Assembly (NCBI GenBank): GCA_003963365.1
Contig: RXJG01000004.1
Location: 968,948-1,032,947, forward strand
DNA: 64,000 nucleotides
Direction: 5' to 3'
Origin: Sphingobacteriales bacterium
Lineage (GTDB): Bacteria; Bacteroidota; Bacteroidia; Chitinophagales; Chitinophagaceae
Made by a program: the position numbers and the translations under genes. Below the pieces are notes generated by a model that saw only the letters and a list, made by a program, of their open reading frames with translations, was not told where the DNA came from and made no database searches. This document shows, piece by piece, positions 17,813 through 26,276 of this stretch; position 1 is the first letter of the stretch; every line of letters starts with the position of its first letter.

Positions 17813-18364
17813 TCATGTTTGATAGACGAACTCCTGCGTTTGTTTTAATGAATTTAATAATGTTAACCCTTCTTTCCAGTCGTTTAGTTCCGATGCGGCA
17901 TTAATGTGCCCTTTTTCTCCAATGCAAACAAACCTGCTTCCCCAATTAGCCGCAAAAATGGCTGCATGATAAGTTGAAACATGAGGGTCATTCGTACTGG
18001 CAACCACAATTGATTTAAAAGGGAATTTATTTAATGGAACAGGTGCAAAGTTTTGTAATAGCCTGTTGCTGGTATTATTTACATCAGCAGGAGCCACTAA
18101 CAGTGCCCCAACTATATTATCAGATTGATGGTGTATAGCCCAGTGTGCAACGGCAATACAACCCAGACTGTGAGCTACTATAATAGCAGGTTCACTTAGC
18201 TTTTCAACATACTCATTAATTCTGCCAATCCAATCTTCTTTTACCGGGGCACTCCAGTTATATTGCTCCACTCTTGTAAATTGCAGGGGATATTGTTTTT
18301 GCCATAAGGTTTGCCAATGTTCGGGCCCTGAGTTTTTATAACCGGGAATTATTAAGTACTTCAT
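17813..18364 (-). CDS. RBBP9/YdeN family alpha/beta hydrolase
   Basis: A 183-residue small serine hydrolase. The nucleophile is S66 in AHSLGC, the acid D126 in NDPHVS and the base H153 in KGHINAAS, the spacing of the RBBP9/YdeN group. Substrates of bacterial members are mostly unknown. It is the last gene of a leftward cluster starting at 21659 (spacings 20, 3 and 32 bases) and converges with the encapsulin-desulfurase operon, 29 bases away. No signal peptide, so it is cytoplasmic. Confidence 0.88.
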   Translation of the reverse strand: MKYLIIPGYKNSGPEHWQTLWQKQYPLQFTRVEQYNWSAPVKEDWIGRINEYVEKLSEPAIIVAHSLGCIAVAHWAIHHQSDNIVGALLVAPADVNNTSNRLLQNFAPVPLNKFPFKSIVVASTNDPHVSTYHAAIFAANWGSRFVCIGEKGHINAASELNDWKEGLTLLNSLKQTQEFVYQT

Positions 18365-18396
18365 AAGTTATTTAGTTTTTATAGTGTATTGCTTTT

Positions 18397-19218
18397 TTAT
18401 AAAAAAGTTGATGGTGGAATTGCTGCAGGCGATAGTTGTTCCTTTTGTTTGTAAATATTAGCGGCAATTTTTTCAACGAATTTTTTCGGGAAAAATTTGG
18501 GAAGAAATGCGTTTAGTTTATTAATGAAACCAGGAATAATTTCCGTTTTGCCGGCAAAAAGGCCATCGATTGCAATTTTAGCCACCTGTTGAGGAGTCAT
18601 ATTAAAACGTTTGGCTAATCTTAGTACACCTTCATGCATTCTTGCCCTGATAACAAAATCAGTATCCGTAGGACCCGGGCTTAATATACTCAATGAAACC
18701 GGGGTGTTTTTTAATTCATGATAAAGGCTCCTGTTAAAAGATAAAACAAAGGCCTTACTGGCAGCATATACGTTTAAGTAGGGTACAGATTGATAAGCTG
18801 TGGTACTGGCTACATTCAGCAAATAGGATTGCTGCTTTGTTTTTAAAACAGGAATAAATGCATACGTTATCGCCAGCTGAGCTTTGATGTTTACATCTAT
18901 AATTTCAAACTGTTCTTTTAAGGATAATTTTTCGAAGCTTCCGTTAAGGCCAAAACCGGCATCATTTACCACTACTGTTAATTCGCTGCTGAATGGTAAG
19001 GCCCATTGAAAAATTTTATCAGCGGCGGCAGGCTCACTTAAATCTTGCTCAAGCACTAATACCGTTATGCCATATTCATTTTCTAATGATAGCGCTGTTT
19101 TCTTTAAGTTTTCAATGTCAATATCAACCAATAAAAGACGATAATCTTTTTTTGCCAATTCATAGGCAATTGCTTTACCAATGCCTTTTGCTGATCCAGT
19201 TACTAATGCGAAACTCAT
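18397..19218 (-). CDS. Short-chain dehydrogenase/reductase
   Basis: A 273-residue classical SDR. The cofactor motif is GSAKGIGKAIA (~8-18), the NAG-type motif appears as NDAGFG, and the catalytic pair is in YAASK with a preceding serine in NVASTTAY. Asp/Ile in LLVDIDIENL suggests NAD preference. The C-terminal part (LPKFFPKKFVEKIAANIYKQ) is lysine-rich and could contact membranes, as in DltE/YqjQ-like SDRs. It lies three bases after the PhyH gene in a leftward operon; its substrate is unknown. Confidence 0.9.
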   Translation of the reverse strand: MSFALVTGSAKGIGKAIAYELAKKDYRLLLVDIDIENLKKTALSLENEYGITVLVLEQDLSEPAAADKIFQWALPFSSELTVVVNDAGFGLNGSFEKLSLKEQFEIIDVNIKAQLAITYAFIPVLKTKQQSYLLNVASTTAYQSVPYLNVYAASKAFVLSFNRSLYHELKNTPVSLSILSPGPTDTDFVIRARMHEGVLRLAKRFNMTPQQVAKIAIDGLFAGKTEIIPGFINKLNAFLPKFFPKKFVEKIAANIYKQKEQLSPAAIPPSTFL

Positions 19219-19221
19219 AAT

Positions 19222-20124
19222 TTAATATTTAAGGATAAACCCGTCAGGGGGTTCAACCAGTGTTTCTTTTTTATTGCCAAATGTTAACCGGACTAATTTT
19301 GATTTTAAGGGATTTAATTTTATTTGGGCAAGCTTGTGATAAAAAGGTGTTGAGCTATTAGCATGTTTTGGTTTGTACGCACCCGTAATGATAGGGATGT
19401 ACATTACTCTTCTTCTGCTTTTTTCACCAGTGTGAGGAGATTGTTGTACTCTGTGCCACAATCTTCCATCATGAATGGTAAGGTCTCCGGCTTCTATGTC
19501 AAACCCAACTTCCTGTTTATCCGAATTATTATCAATAAAATATTTTTTCCGGAAGAGCAAGTTAAAAAAATTTTGAGTATGTGTGCCGGGCAACACCCTT
19601 AAACCTCCGTTTTCAAATGGGCAATCATCCAGGTGCAGGCCAACATTAAGCATCGGTAATATTTTACTCCCGAGAAATAAATCTCTAGGGCTATCCGTAT
19701 GCCATCCCATTTTGTTAAAACTGCTTTCTGTTGTATTGATATAATGATTAACTACCAGCCCGTCTTTTTCATTTTCACCAACACGGCCATCAAAAGGCGC
19801 CAGTAATTTTAATAATTCATCAAACCGCTCATCTTTAAGAAACCGGGATAAACATTCGCTGTACTGCGAGGTAAACGCAAAGCGCTGAATAATGTCTGAA
19901 CCATTAATGTCTTTACCGTATTTAAGAGGGATGCCATTTACTATTTTTGTGTTATTCCGAAAATGTTGTGCCTGCACAGCTTCAATCTCTTTTATAAACT
20001 TTTTTACAGTTTCGCCGGCAATAAAATTTTTGAAATGGATAAATCCATGCTTCCGGAAAAAATTTAATTGCTGCTGGCTGAGTGATTTGTCAAATTGAAA
20101 TGTTTGATGCTGGTAATGGTTCAT
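19222..20124 (-). CDS. Phytanoyl-CoA dioxygenase (PhyH) family protein
   Basis: A 300-residue Fe(II)/2-oxoglutarate-dependent oxygenase. The iron triad can be read as H and D in GWHTDSPRD and H in WHRVQQSPHTGEKSRRR, with the arginine for 2-oxoglutarate in the latter. PhyH-family enzymes hydroxylate acyl-CoAs, lipids or small natural products; the substrate here is not known. It sits between a thioredoxin-fold gene and an SDR in the leftward operon that diverges from operator copy 5, so a role in freeing sulfur or in modifying a sulfur compound is possible but unproven. Confidence 0.88.
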   Translation of the reverse strand: MNHYQHQTFQFDKSLSQQQLNFFRKHGFIHFKNFIAGETVKKFIKEIEAVQAQHFRNNTKIVNGIPLKYGKDINGSDIIQRFAFTSQYSECLSRFLKDERFDELLKLLAPFDGRVGENEKDGLVVNHYINTTESSFNKMGWHTDSPRDLFLGSKILPMLNVGLHLDDCPFENGGLRVLPGTHTQNFFNLLFRKKYFIDNNSDKQEVGFDIEAGDLTIHDGRLWHRVQQSPHTGEKSRRRVMYIPIITGAYKPKHANSSTPFYHKLAQIKLNPLKSKLVRLTFGNKKETLVEPPDGFILKY

Positions 20125-20144
20125 GTTAATAGTTTTGGTTATTA

Positions 20145-21659
20145 TTATTTTGACTCAATTAATAAATCGGTTTCTTTATTAAACTCTTTAATAAATTCAT
20201 CATAGTATTTCCCGGTGGCTGGCCCATTGTAGCCAGTATGTATTTTAGCAACATTCCCTTTTTTGTCAATGAAAATGGTGGTAGGATAAGAAAGGAATGT
20301 GTTTAAGGCCGGCAATGATTCTGCTACTTTTTGTTTATCCGCCACACCACCCAGTACTAAATCGTAGGTTATGTGATGCTGATTGATAAAACGTCCAAAT
20401 ACTTTTTTGATGTAAGGTGCATCCGTTTGTCTTTCATAGAAAATACTGATTACTTCCACACCTCTTTGCTTATTCTTTTCATACCACGGAGCCAGGAAGG
20501 CTGCCTCATCAATACAGTTAGGACACCAGGTTCCTCCAATAGTAATAATAACCGGTTTGTTTTTATACTTCTCATCTGTTAAGGAAATGAGTTTGCCATT
20601 GATATCCGGGAAACTAAAGCTGAGGGTTTTGTAACCCTCTTTTAAATACGTGAGTTTAAATGGATCGGGTAAGGCAGCATTTTCATCGTGTATGCCCTCA
20701 AATTTTTGTGCGCCTTTTACTCCAATGATTTCCCCGGCTATAGAGTCTTTAATAAAATATCCCCGGTAGTACGAAGGACTTGAGCCAATAAAAGTAGAAA
20801 GATGAAATTTATTTCCATCAACAATTCCTTCCAGGAATCTTGAATCACCGGTTATTCTTAATAAAGTGCCATACAATTTATTTCCTTCCTGTGTAAGCAG
20901 GGCCACCGCTTTTTCAGGGTTTGGTGTATTGTTTTGTATACTGATTTCATAGGCACCACTGTAATCTGCAGCGGGTTTAATGGTTGATTCGGAAAAACGG
21001 TTTGTTTTGCCTGTTTCTATTGTAACTGGTATTGGCGTACCGGACCGGTCTTGCTTTCTTAAAAATCCTTTTAATATTCCTGTTCCATTATTTACTACTA
21101 ACTCGTTATCAAACTGGTCAATATTTACATGTATTGAATCGCCTGTTATTTCCAGTTTACCACCTTCAAATTCTTCTTTACCATTAACAAAATATATTTT
21201 CTCTTTTGCAGCTTCACTTTTTTTGATAACAAAGTTTACCGGCACTTCTGTATTGGCATTTATAGAAAATATTGCCCTCCAGTAAGCAGGTTGATTGTTT
21301 ACCGCATTTGTTTTAGTGGTGAAAGACTCATTGCCGGGTGCAGCCTGCTTAATCTGCCTTTTCAATGTTACATCAACCTGTTTGCTATTGGCTATTTTTA
21401 TTTCTTTTGTTTCAAACTCAGGCAGGCTGAATGTTAATACCGAATCGCCCGGGTTTACTTCAATGTAATAAATCCCATCTTCCTGGGTGCCTGAAGTATT
21501 ATTGGTACCTTTTACAGTTATTAGTACTCCTTCTAAAGGGGTTACTCCATCAAAAGCGGTTACTGTGCCGGTGATTATTCTTTTACCGGCCTGTGGATAA
21601 CCAGCCAGGCTGAAAAATAGTATTGCCAGTAATGCGGATGCAGGTTGCTTAGAGGCCAT
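20145..21659 (-). CDS. Exported TlpA-like thioredoxin protein with carboxypeptidase-regulatory N-terminal domain
   Basis: A 504-residue protein with a signal sequence (ALLAILFFSLAGYPQAG), a carboxypeptidase-regulatory-like beta domain (IITGTVTAFDGVTPLEGVLITVKG), a central beta-rich region of ~230 residues, and a C-terminal TlpA/AhpC-TSA domain with the redox motif WCPNC near residue 377 (GGTWCPNCIDEAAFLAPWY) and a TTIFIDKKGNV cis-proline region. It likely acts in the periplasm in thiol-disulfide exchange. First gene of the leftward operon; its start is 204 bases from operator copy 5. Confidence 0.9.
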   Translation of the reverse strand: MASKQPASALLAILFFSLAGYPQAGKRIITGTVTAFDGVTPLEGVLITVKGTNNTSGTQEDGIYYIEVNPGDSVLTFSLPEFETKEIKIANSKQVDVTLKRQIKQAAPGNESFTTKTNAVNNQPAYWRAIFSINANTEVPVNFVIKKSEAAKEKIYFVNGKEEFEGGKLEITGDSIHVNIDQFDNELVVNNGTGILKGFLRKQDRSGTPIPVTIETGKTNRFSESTIKPAADYSGAYEISIQNNTPNPEKAVALLTQEGNKLYGTLLRITGDSRFLEGIVDGNKFHLSTFIGSSPSYYRGYFIKDSIAGEIIGVKGAQKFEGIHDENAALPDPFKLTYLKEGYKTLSFSFPDINGKLISLTDEKYKNKPVIITIGGTWCPNCIDEAAFLAPWYEKNKQRGVEVISIFYERQTDAPYIKKVFGRFINQHHITYDLVLGGVADKQKVAESLPALNTFLSYPTTIFIDKKGNVAKIHTGYNGPATGKYYDEFIKEFNKETDLLIESK

Positions 21660-21845
21660 TTTGTTTTTTGATTTAAGTGAAATAAGCGATTTTAAAACCC
21701 GGAATTGCTATATGCTTCTGCAATAAAAAAACAGCAGGAAAATTGAAAAGGTGCTTTAACACAGGTTAGCCTGTTATGTCTGCGATTATTTCCCCTGTCA
21801 GTATAATTTTCTTTTTTCCCGCTGTTATTTTTAGTCATATTCCTT

Positions 21846-21853
21846 TATATTTG
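21846..21853 (+). promoter_or_regulatory. Putative -7 box of the 21.9-kb operon
   Basis: TATATTTG matches TAnnTTTG. Transcription would start about 21860, so the perfect palindrome at 21863-21881 would begin at the start site, a typical repressor position. A -33 TTG is not clear. Confidence 0.5.
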
Positions 21854-21862
21854 CAGTAAATA

Positions 21863-21881
21863 GTCTACTAAATTAGTAGAC
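21863..21881. promoter_or_regulatory. 19-bp palindromic operator, copy 5 (perfect palindrome)
   Basis: GTCTACTAAATTAGTAGAC, a perfect palindrome with 9-base arms around a central A, 52 bases before the 21934 gene and inside the intergenic region between two divergent operons. It is the best copy of the six and defines the consensus. Confidence 0.8.
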
Positions 21882-21933
21882 AAATGTAATAAGAAAATAA
21901 TTACAACAAAATGTTTTTTTTAAACAGCAGTTT

Positions 21934-22485
21934 ATGGCAAGAATAAAACCGCTTAAAAGAGAAGAGGCCCCGGTTAATGTAAAAAAAGCGTTTCAGAAAC
22001 ATGAAGCATTCCAAAAGGGACGCATCACCAATATGAAAGCAACACTTGGACACTCGTTATTATCTTTTGAAGTGTACATGCAGTGGTATCCACTATATGA
22101 ACAGGTGGAGAAAATCCTGGGTAAAAGACTGGCTTATCTTTATGCATGGTCAATTTCCAACGCTTCTGATTGTCCTTTGTGCACTACCTATTTCCGTAAA
22201 CTGATCATTGATGCAGGGGAAACACCGGAACGGCTTGAGTTAAAATTTCATGAAAGAAAAGTGGTCGATTTCGGCAGTAGTATTGCAAAACATCATGGTA
22301 ATATAGCTGATCATGTTTATGATGCGGTTGCTAAATATTATAATGAAGAAGAGTTAGTTGTTTTAATTGCCTTTGCCGGTCAAATGATTGCTACCAATAT
22401 TTTTAATAATGTGATTGAAACAGATATTGATGAATATCTGAATGATTACTTACCTAAACTAAAATCAATCTGGAAGAATGAGTAA
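21934..22485 (+). CDS. AhpD-like / carboxymuconolactone decarboxylase family protein
   Basis: A 183-residue all-helical protein of the AhpD/CMD superfamily. A CxxC pair, C80 and C83 in SDCPLC, is where AhpD-like proteins keep their peroxidatic or disulfide-reducing thiols; the histidine that usually follows in CxxCxxxH is replaced by tyrosine (CTTYFRK), so classical AhpD chemistry is uncertain. It is the first gene behind operator copy 5 and overlaps the next gene by eight bases. A thiol role under sulfur control is inferred. Confidence 0.8.
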   Translation: MARIKPLKREEAPVNVKKAFQKHEAFQKGRITNMKATLGHSLLSFEVYMQWYPLYEQVEKILGKRLAYLYAWSISNASDCPLCTTYFRKLIIDAGETPERLELKFHERKVVDFGSSIAKHHGNIADHVYDAVAKYYNEEELVVLIAFAGQMIATNIFNNVIETDIDEYLNDYLPKLKSIWKNE

Positions 22486-23284
22486 TGATCTAAAAGGTAA
22501 AGTTGCCTTTATAACCGGCGCCGCTCACGGGCAGGGAAGAGCTACAGCTATTTTACTGGCTAAGCAAGGTGTTCACATCGCTGCCTTTGACCTGGCACAG
22601 ACATTAAAATATCCCGGCTATGAATTGGGTAATGAAAACGAATTAGTTTCATTGCGAAAAGAATGTGAATCGCATGGTGTTACTTGCTTGTTATTTACCG
22701 GTGATGTAAGAGTAGATGATGATATTGCTCAGGCTGTTATTAAAACAATTGAACAATTTAAGAGAATCGATATTTTATTTAATAATGCAGGAATTTGTGC
22801 TTATGGATATGCACAGGATATTACCGAACAGGAATGGGATATAATGCTGGATATAAATTTAAAAGGTGCATGGCTGGTGGCACGGCGTATCATTCCTGTT
22901 ATGATAGATCAGCATGACGGTGTAATCATTAATAATTCCTCCATTGCAGGGTTACGTGGAATGAACAGATTAAGTCATTATGCCGCATCAAAGTGGGGAC
23001 TCACGGGTTTGACTAAATCATGGGCAATAGAATTAGCTCCTCATAACATAAGGGTTGTTTCTATTCACCCAACCGGGGTAAATACTCCAATGAATGATGG
23101 ATTAGCAGCCCTGGAAGGTCTTACAGCCAAAGAAATTGCAGAAAGAAGTGCAGGAAACCTTTTGCCGGTACCATGGATAGAACCGGAAGATGTAGCTGAA
23201 GCTGTGGTATTTCTTGCCTCAGCAAAATCAAGATATGTTACCGGCTCACAATTAGTGCTGGATGCAGGATTGTTAACAAGATAA
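22478..23284 (+). CDS. SDR family oxidoreductase (mycofactocin-type subgroup)
   Basis: A 268-residue SDR with the motif GAAHGQGRATA, an extra loop after the second strand (AQTLKYPGYELGNENELVS), NNAG, and YAASKWG. The GQGR version of the glycine motif plus this insertion are hallmarks of the subgroup named for coupling to mycofactocin in actinobacteria, in which NAD is held tightly. No mycofactocin genes are in the window. It overlaps the AhpD-like gene by eight bases, so the two products may act together. Substrate unknown. Confidence 0.88.
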   Translation: MSNDLKGKVAFITGAAHGQGRATAILLAKQGVHIAAFDLAQTLKYPGYELGNENELVSLRKECESHGVTCLLFTGDVRVDDDIAQAVIKTIEQFKRIDILFNNAGICAYGYAQDITEQEWDIMLDINLKGAWLVARRIIPVMIDQHDGVIINNSSIAGLRGMNRLSHYAASKWGLTGLTKSWAIELAPHNIRVVSIHPTGVNTPMNDGLAALEGLTAKEIAERSAGNLLPVPWIEPEDVAEAVVFLASAKSRYVTGSQLVLDAGLLTR

Positions 23285-23306
23285 TATCAATTATAAAATT
23301 TAATTT

Positions 23307-23753
23307 ATGAGTAAAAAAATTAATTACAGAAATTTTATTCTTAGTGGATTATTAATTATTCTTTTGACAACTGCATTAAATGTGAATGCACAGCAAAGCG
23401 ACAACACTTTTACTATTGAAAATTATTACAAAGTAAAATGGGGTTATGCAGATGAATTTATTAATCTTTGGAAAACAAATCACTATCCGTTGCTTAAGAA
23501 AGCGATTGAAAAAGGAGATATCATTAGCGTAACTGCCGAAAAACCAAAGTTGCACAGCGGTGAAGACACCCGTTGGGATTTTAAGGTTACTATTGTTTTT
23601 AAAAACGAAAAATTGGCTTTTGACCCTAACCTGACCACACCATATAAAAAACAATTATACCCGGATTTGGATAAATTGGCAAAAGATGAGCAACACCGCT
23701 TTGAGTTATTAATTTCCCATTGGGATGTAATGACAGAAAAGATTAGTTTGTAG
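23307..23753 (+). CDS. Small exported protein, possibly dimeric alpha-beta barrel
   Basis: A 148-residue protein with a signal peptide ending NVNAQQ (about residue 29). The mature part starts with a strand and helix typical of ferredoxin-like dimeric barrels (IENYYKVKWGYADEFINLWKTNHYPLLKKAIEKGDI). I do not recognise a named family. It is the third gene of the operon behind operator copy 5, 22 bases after the SDR and 20 bases before chrA, so it is probably co-expressed with them. Confidence 0.7.
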   Translation: MSKKINYRNFILSGLLIILLTTALNVNAQQSDNTFTIENYYKVKWGYADEFINLWKTNHYPLLKKAIEKGDIISVTAEKPKLHSGEDTRWDFKVTIVFKNEKLAFDPNLTTPYKKQLYPDLDKLAKDEQHRFELLISHWDVMTEKISL

Positions 23754-23773
23754 TTTTACTTGCGCATTATTTT

Positions 23774-24931
23774 ATGAAACCAACTTATACTATTTCTCAT
23801 TTGGTAATGTATTTTCTCAAACTGGGAGCCACCGGTTTTGGCGGCCCTGTTGCCTTAGTAGGCTACATGCATCGTGATTTGGTGGAGAAAAACAAATGGT
23901 TTACCGAAGAAGAGTACAAAGAAGGATTAGCATTAGCACAATTAGCACCAGGTCCTTTGGCAGCACAGCTCAGCATCTATTTGGGTTTTGTTCATTACGG
24001 GGTATTAGGTGCCACACTGGTTGGCATAGCTTTTATCATTCCATCCTTTATTATGGTGGTGTTGCTGGGTATTGCCTATAAATTATATGGTGGCTTAAGC
24101 TGGATGCAGGCAGTATTTTACGGAGTAGGAGCGGCAGTCATTGGTATTATTGCTTTAAGTGTATATAAACTCACTACCAAAACGGTGAGCAAAATAAACC
24201 TGCAGGGCATTCAGAAGAATTGGTTGTTATGGATATTTTATATTGGAGTGGCAATTGTAACTTTTATTACAAAGAATGAAAACATCTGGCTCTTTCTTGC
24301 CTGTGGTTTTATTTATATGTTCTATAAATCAACCACTCAAACTTCTTTACTGAATATAAACTTATTCATTTTAGCAGGAACTGGTTTCTGGAATTTTGAA
24401 TGGGATAATCTTGGTAAAATAGCTTTGTTCTTTACAAAAGCAGGAGCATTTGTATTTGGCAGTGGCCTGGCCATTGTTCCTTTTTTGCACAGTGGTGTGG
24501 TTACAGAAAATAACTGGTTAACAGAACACCAGTTTGTTGATGCAGTGGCAGTAGCAATGATTACACCGGGGCCGGTAGTTATAACAGTTGGATTCATTGG
24601 TTATCTTGTTGCTGGTTTTCCGGGGGCATCCGTTGCAGCTTTGGCTACTTTTTTACCTTGTTATTTGTTTACGGTCATTCCGGCCCCTTATTTTAAAAAG
24701 ATAGCGAAGAACGAAAAAATAAAAGCTTTTGTTGATGGCATAACGGCCGGTGTGGTGGGTGCATTGCTGGGTGCGGTAATTGTGATTGCATTAAAATCAA
24801 TAACCGATATACCAACGGCCATTATTGCGGTGGCCGCCACACTATCGCTGATTTATATAAAAAAATTGCAGGAGCCTTATTTAATTTTAATTGCGGCAAT
24901 TGCAGGATTAGTGCTTAAATTAGTTTTATAA
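23774..24931 (+). CDS. chrA: ChrA-type chromate/sulfate transporter (CHR family)
   Basis: A 385-residue inner-membrane protein with two homologous CHR halves, each with the GATGFGGP / GAFVFGSGLAIVPFLHSGVV and APGPLAAQ / TPGPVVITVGFIGYLVAGFPG signatures. Characterised CHR proteins export chromate, a sulfate analogue, and several respond to sulfur. Here the gene sits in an operon behind operator copy 5 with no chromate reductase or ChrB regulator, so transport of sulfate, sulfite or another oxyanion for sulfur balance is as likely as chromate resistance. That reading is inferred from context. Confidence 0.9.
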   Translation: MKPTYTISHLVMYFLKLGATGFGGPVALVGYMHRDLVEKNKWFTEEEYKEGLALAQLAPGPLAAQLSIYLGFVHYGVLGATLVGIAFIIPSFIMVVLLGIAYKLYGGLSWMQAVFYGVGAAVIGIIALSVYKLTTKTVSKINLQGIQKNWLLWIFYIGVAIVTFITKNENIWLFLACGFIYMFYKSTTQTSLLNINLFILAGTGFWNFEWDNLGKIALFFTKAGAFVFGSGLAIVPFLHSGVVTENNWLTEHQFVDAVAVAMITPGPVVITVGFIGYLVAGFPGASVAALATFLPCYLFTVIPAPYFKKIAKNEKIKAFVDGITAGVVGALLGAVIVIALKSITDIPTAIIAVAATLSLIYIKKLQEPYLILIAAIAGLVLKLVL

Positions 24932-24938
24932 AATTGAT

Positions 24939-25832
24939 TTGATGGAAAAAATTTATCTGAGCGATTCAGGACCCAAAGTTTCTCCTGCTATTTATGGTTT
25001 TTACCGCTGGGAAGGTGGTGATATTACAGAAACAAAGATGGAAAGCATTATCAATCTTTGTTTGGAATTAGGCATTAATACATTTGACCATGCTGATATT
25101 TATGGTGGCTATCAATGTGAAGAATTGTTTGGAAAGATTGTGCACAGCAAGCGGATTAAAAGAGAAGATTTGGTGTTGTTTACCAAATGCGGCGTAAATC
25201 TTCCGCATCCCAGCCGGCCAGATATTAGAGTGAAATATTATGATACTTCCCGTGAGCATATTTTAAAGAGTATTGACAACTCTCTCCGGAAACTGCGAAC
25301 AGATTACATCGATGTATTTTTATTAAATCATCTTGATCCTTTATCTAACCTGGAAGAAGCTGCTGTTACATTGCAACAATTAAAAGATTCCGGTAAAGTA
25401 AAAAACATTGGTGTGGTAAATTTCTCCGTTTTCCAGCACCAGTTGCTCAGTTCTTATTTAAGAACACCCATTGTAACCAATCATATTGAATTAAATTTAT
25501 TAAATACCACTGCTTTTGATAATGGGCAGGTAGATTATATTAAGCAAAGATATATGCGTCCGCTGGCGACTGCTCCGTTAGCTGAAGGAAGAATTGCTGT
25601 AGGTACAGATTTTTTGGCAGAAAGAGTAAGAAAAAAGCTGGAAGAATTATCGCCAAAATATGATGCGGATATTGAAAGCATTGCTGTGGCATGGCTGATA
25701 AAATTAGGTGCTTTGCCGTTGATTGGTACCACCAATGAGCAGCGTATCCGGAATGTGGCAGGAGCGTTGAAAATAAACCTGGATAAACAGGACTGGTACG
25801 ATTTATACGCAACCTCAAGGGGAAATATTTAA
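24939..25832 (+). CDS. Aldo/keto reductase
   Basis: A 297-residue TIM-barrel oxidoreductase like E. coli YdhF. Catalytic D and Y are in NTFDHADIYGGYQCEELFG, lysine in LVLFTKCG, and the LRKLRTDYIDVFLLNHLDP and GVVNFSVFQHQLL segments are typical. NADPH-dependent carbonyl reduction is expected; the substrate is unknown. It starts seven bases after chrA and ends the operon, followed by a clear terminator. Confidence 0.92.
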   Translation: MMEKIYLSDSGPKVSPAIYGFYRWEGGDITETKMESIINLCLELGINTFDHADIYGGYQCEELFGKIVHSKRIKREDLVLFTKCGVNLPHPSRPDIRVKYYDTSREHILKSIDNSLRKLRTDYIDVFLLNHLDPLSNLEEAAVTLQQLKDSGKVKNIGVVNFSVFQHQLLSSYLRTPIVTNHIELNLLNTTAFDNGQVDYIKQRYMRPLATAPLAEGRIAVGTDFLAERVRKKLEELSPKYDADIESIAVAWLIKLGALPLIGTTNEQRIRNVAGALKINLDKQDWYDLYATSRGNI

Positions 25833-25838
25833 AAACCG

Positions 25839-25886
25839 AATCACTTTCTGTTAAACTACTGTTGTTTCCGGGAAGTGATTTTTTTA
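25839..25886 (+). terminator. Terminator after aldo/keto reductase operon
   Basis: An 8-bp stem AATCACTT (25839-25846) and AAGTGATT (25873-25880) with a 26-base loop, followed by a T run. It separates the operon behind operator copy 5 from the next unit behind copy 6. Confidence 0.7.
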
Positions 25887-25896
25887 GATGTAATTA

Positions 25897-25915
25897 GTCT
25901 ACTAATTTTATGGAC
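25897..25915. promoter_or_regulatory. 19-bp palindromic operator, copy 6 (sterol desaturase / tRNA-Cys unit)
   Basis: GTCTACTAATTTTATGGAC, 20 bases before the ATG at 25936 and just after a terminator. TAATTTTA inside it resembles a -7 box. It is the last copy toward the right; no comparable site is seen further on. Confidence 0.65.
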
Positions 25916-25935
25916 TTTAATAACAAACTCATTTT

Positions 25936-26271
25936 ATGAAAAAGAAATTTATACTCATTCCATCACTTATAATTTTTTCGCTTATGCTTTTATCCTATAA
26001 AGAGTTTATTGCGTTTACAGCACCGGATATACCGGTTATCATCAAAGGAACTGTTATTGATTATCGTTCTGATGAACCTGTTACAAAAGCATTAGTGGCC
26101 ACTGTAAAAGGCGAGGAGGAATCGCTGACTAACAATAAAGGTGAATTCCGGATTGAAAGCTGGGAGAATTTTCCGATTACCGTTTCTGTATTTCATAAAG
26201 ATTATCAACCAGTGGAGTTGACAATTAATTCTGCAAACAAACCTGTAGTTATAAAAATTATTAAAAAGTAA
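25936..26271 (+). CDS. Small exported carboxypeptidase-regulatory-like protein
   Basis: A 111-residue protein with an N-terminal hydrophobic segment (signal peptide or anchor, residues 5-30) and one beta-sandwich domain of the carboxypeptidase-regulatory type (VIIKGTVIDYRSDEPVTKALVATVKG, TNNKGEFRIESW). These domains are usually parts of larger outer-membrane proteins; a stand-alone copy is less common. It is directly behind operator copy 6 and five bases before the sterol desaturase gene, so the two are one operon. Confidence 0.75.
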   Translation: MKKKFILIPSLIIFSLMLLSYKEFIAFTAPDIPVIIKGTVIDYRSDEPVTKALVATVKGEEESLTNNKGEFRIESWENFPITVSVFHKDYQPVELTINSANKPVVIKIIKK

Positions 26272-26276
26272 TTGGC

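Noticed and set aside
23774-24931. Heavy-metal resistance island
   Set aside because: Only chrA is present; the neighbours are not metal genes and the operator points to sulfur.
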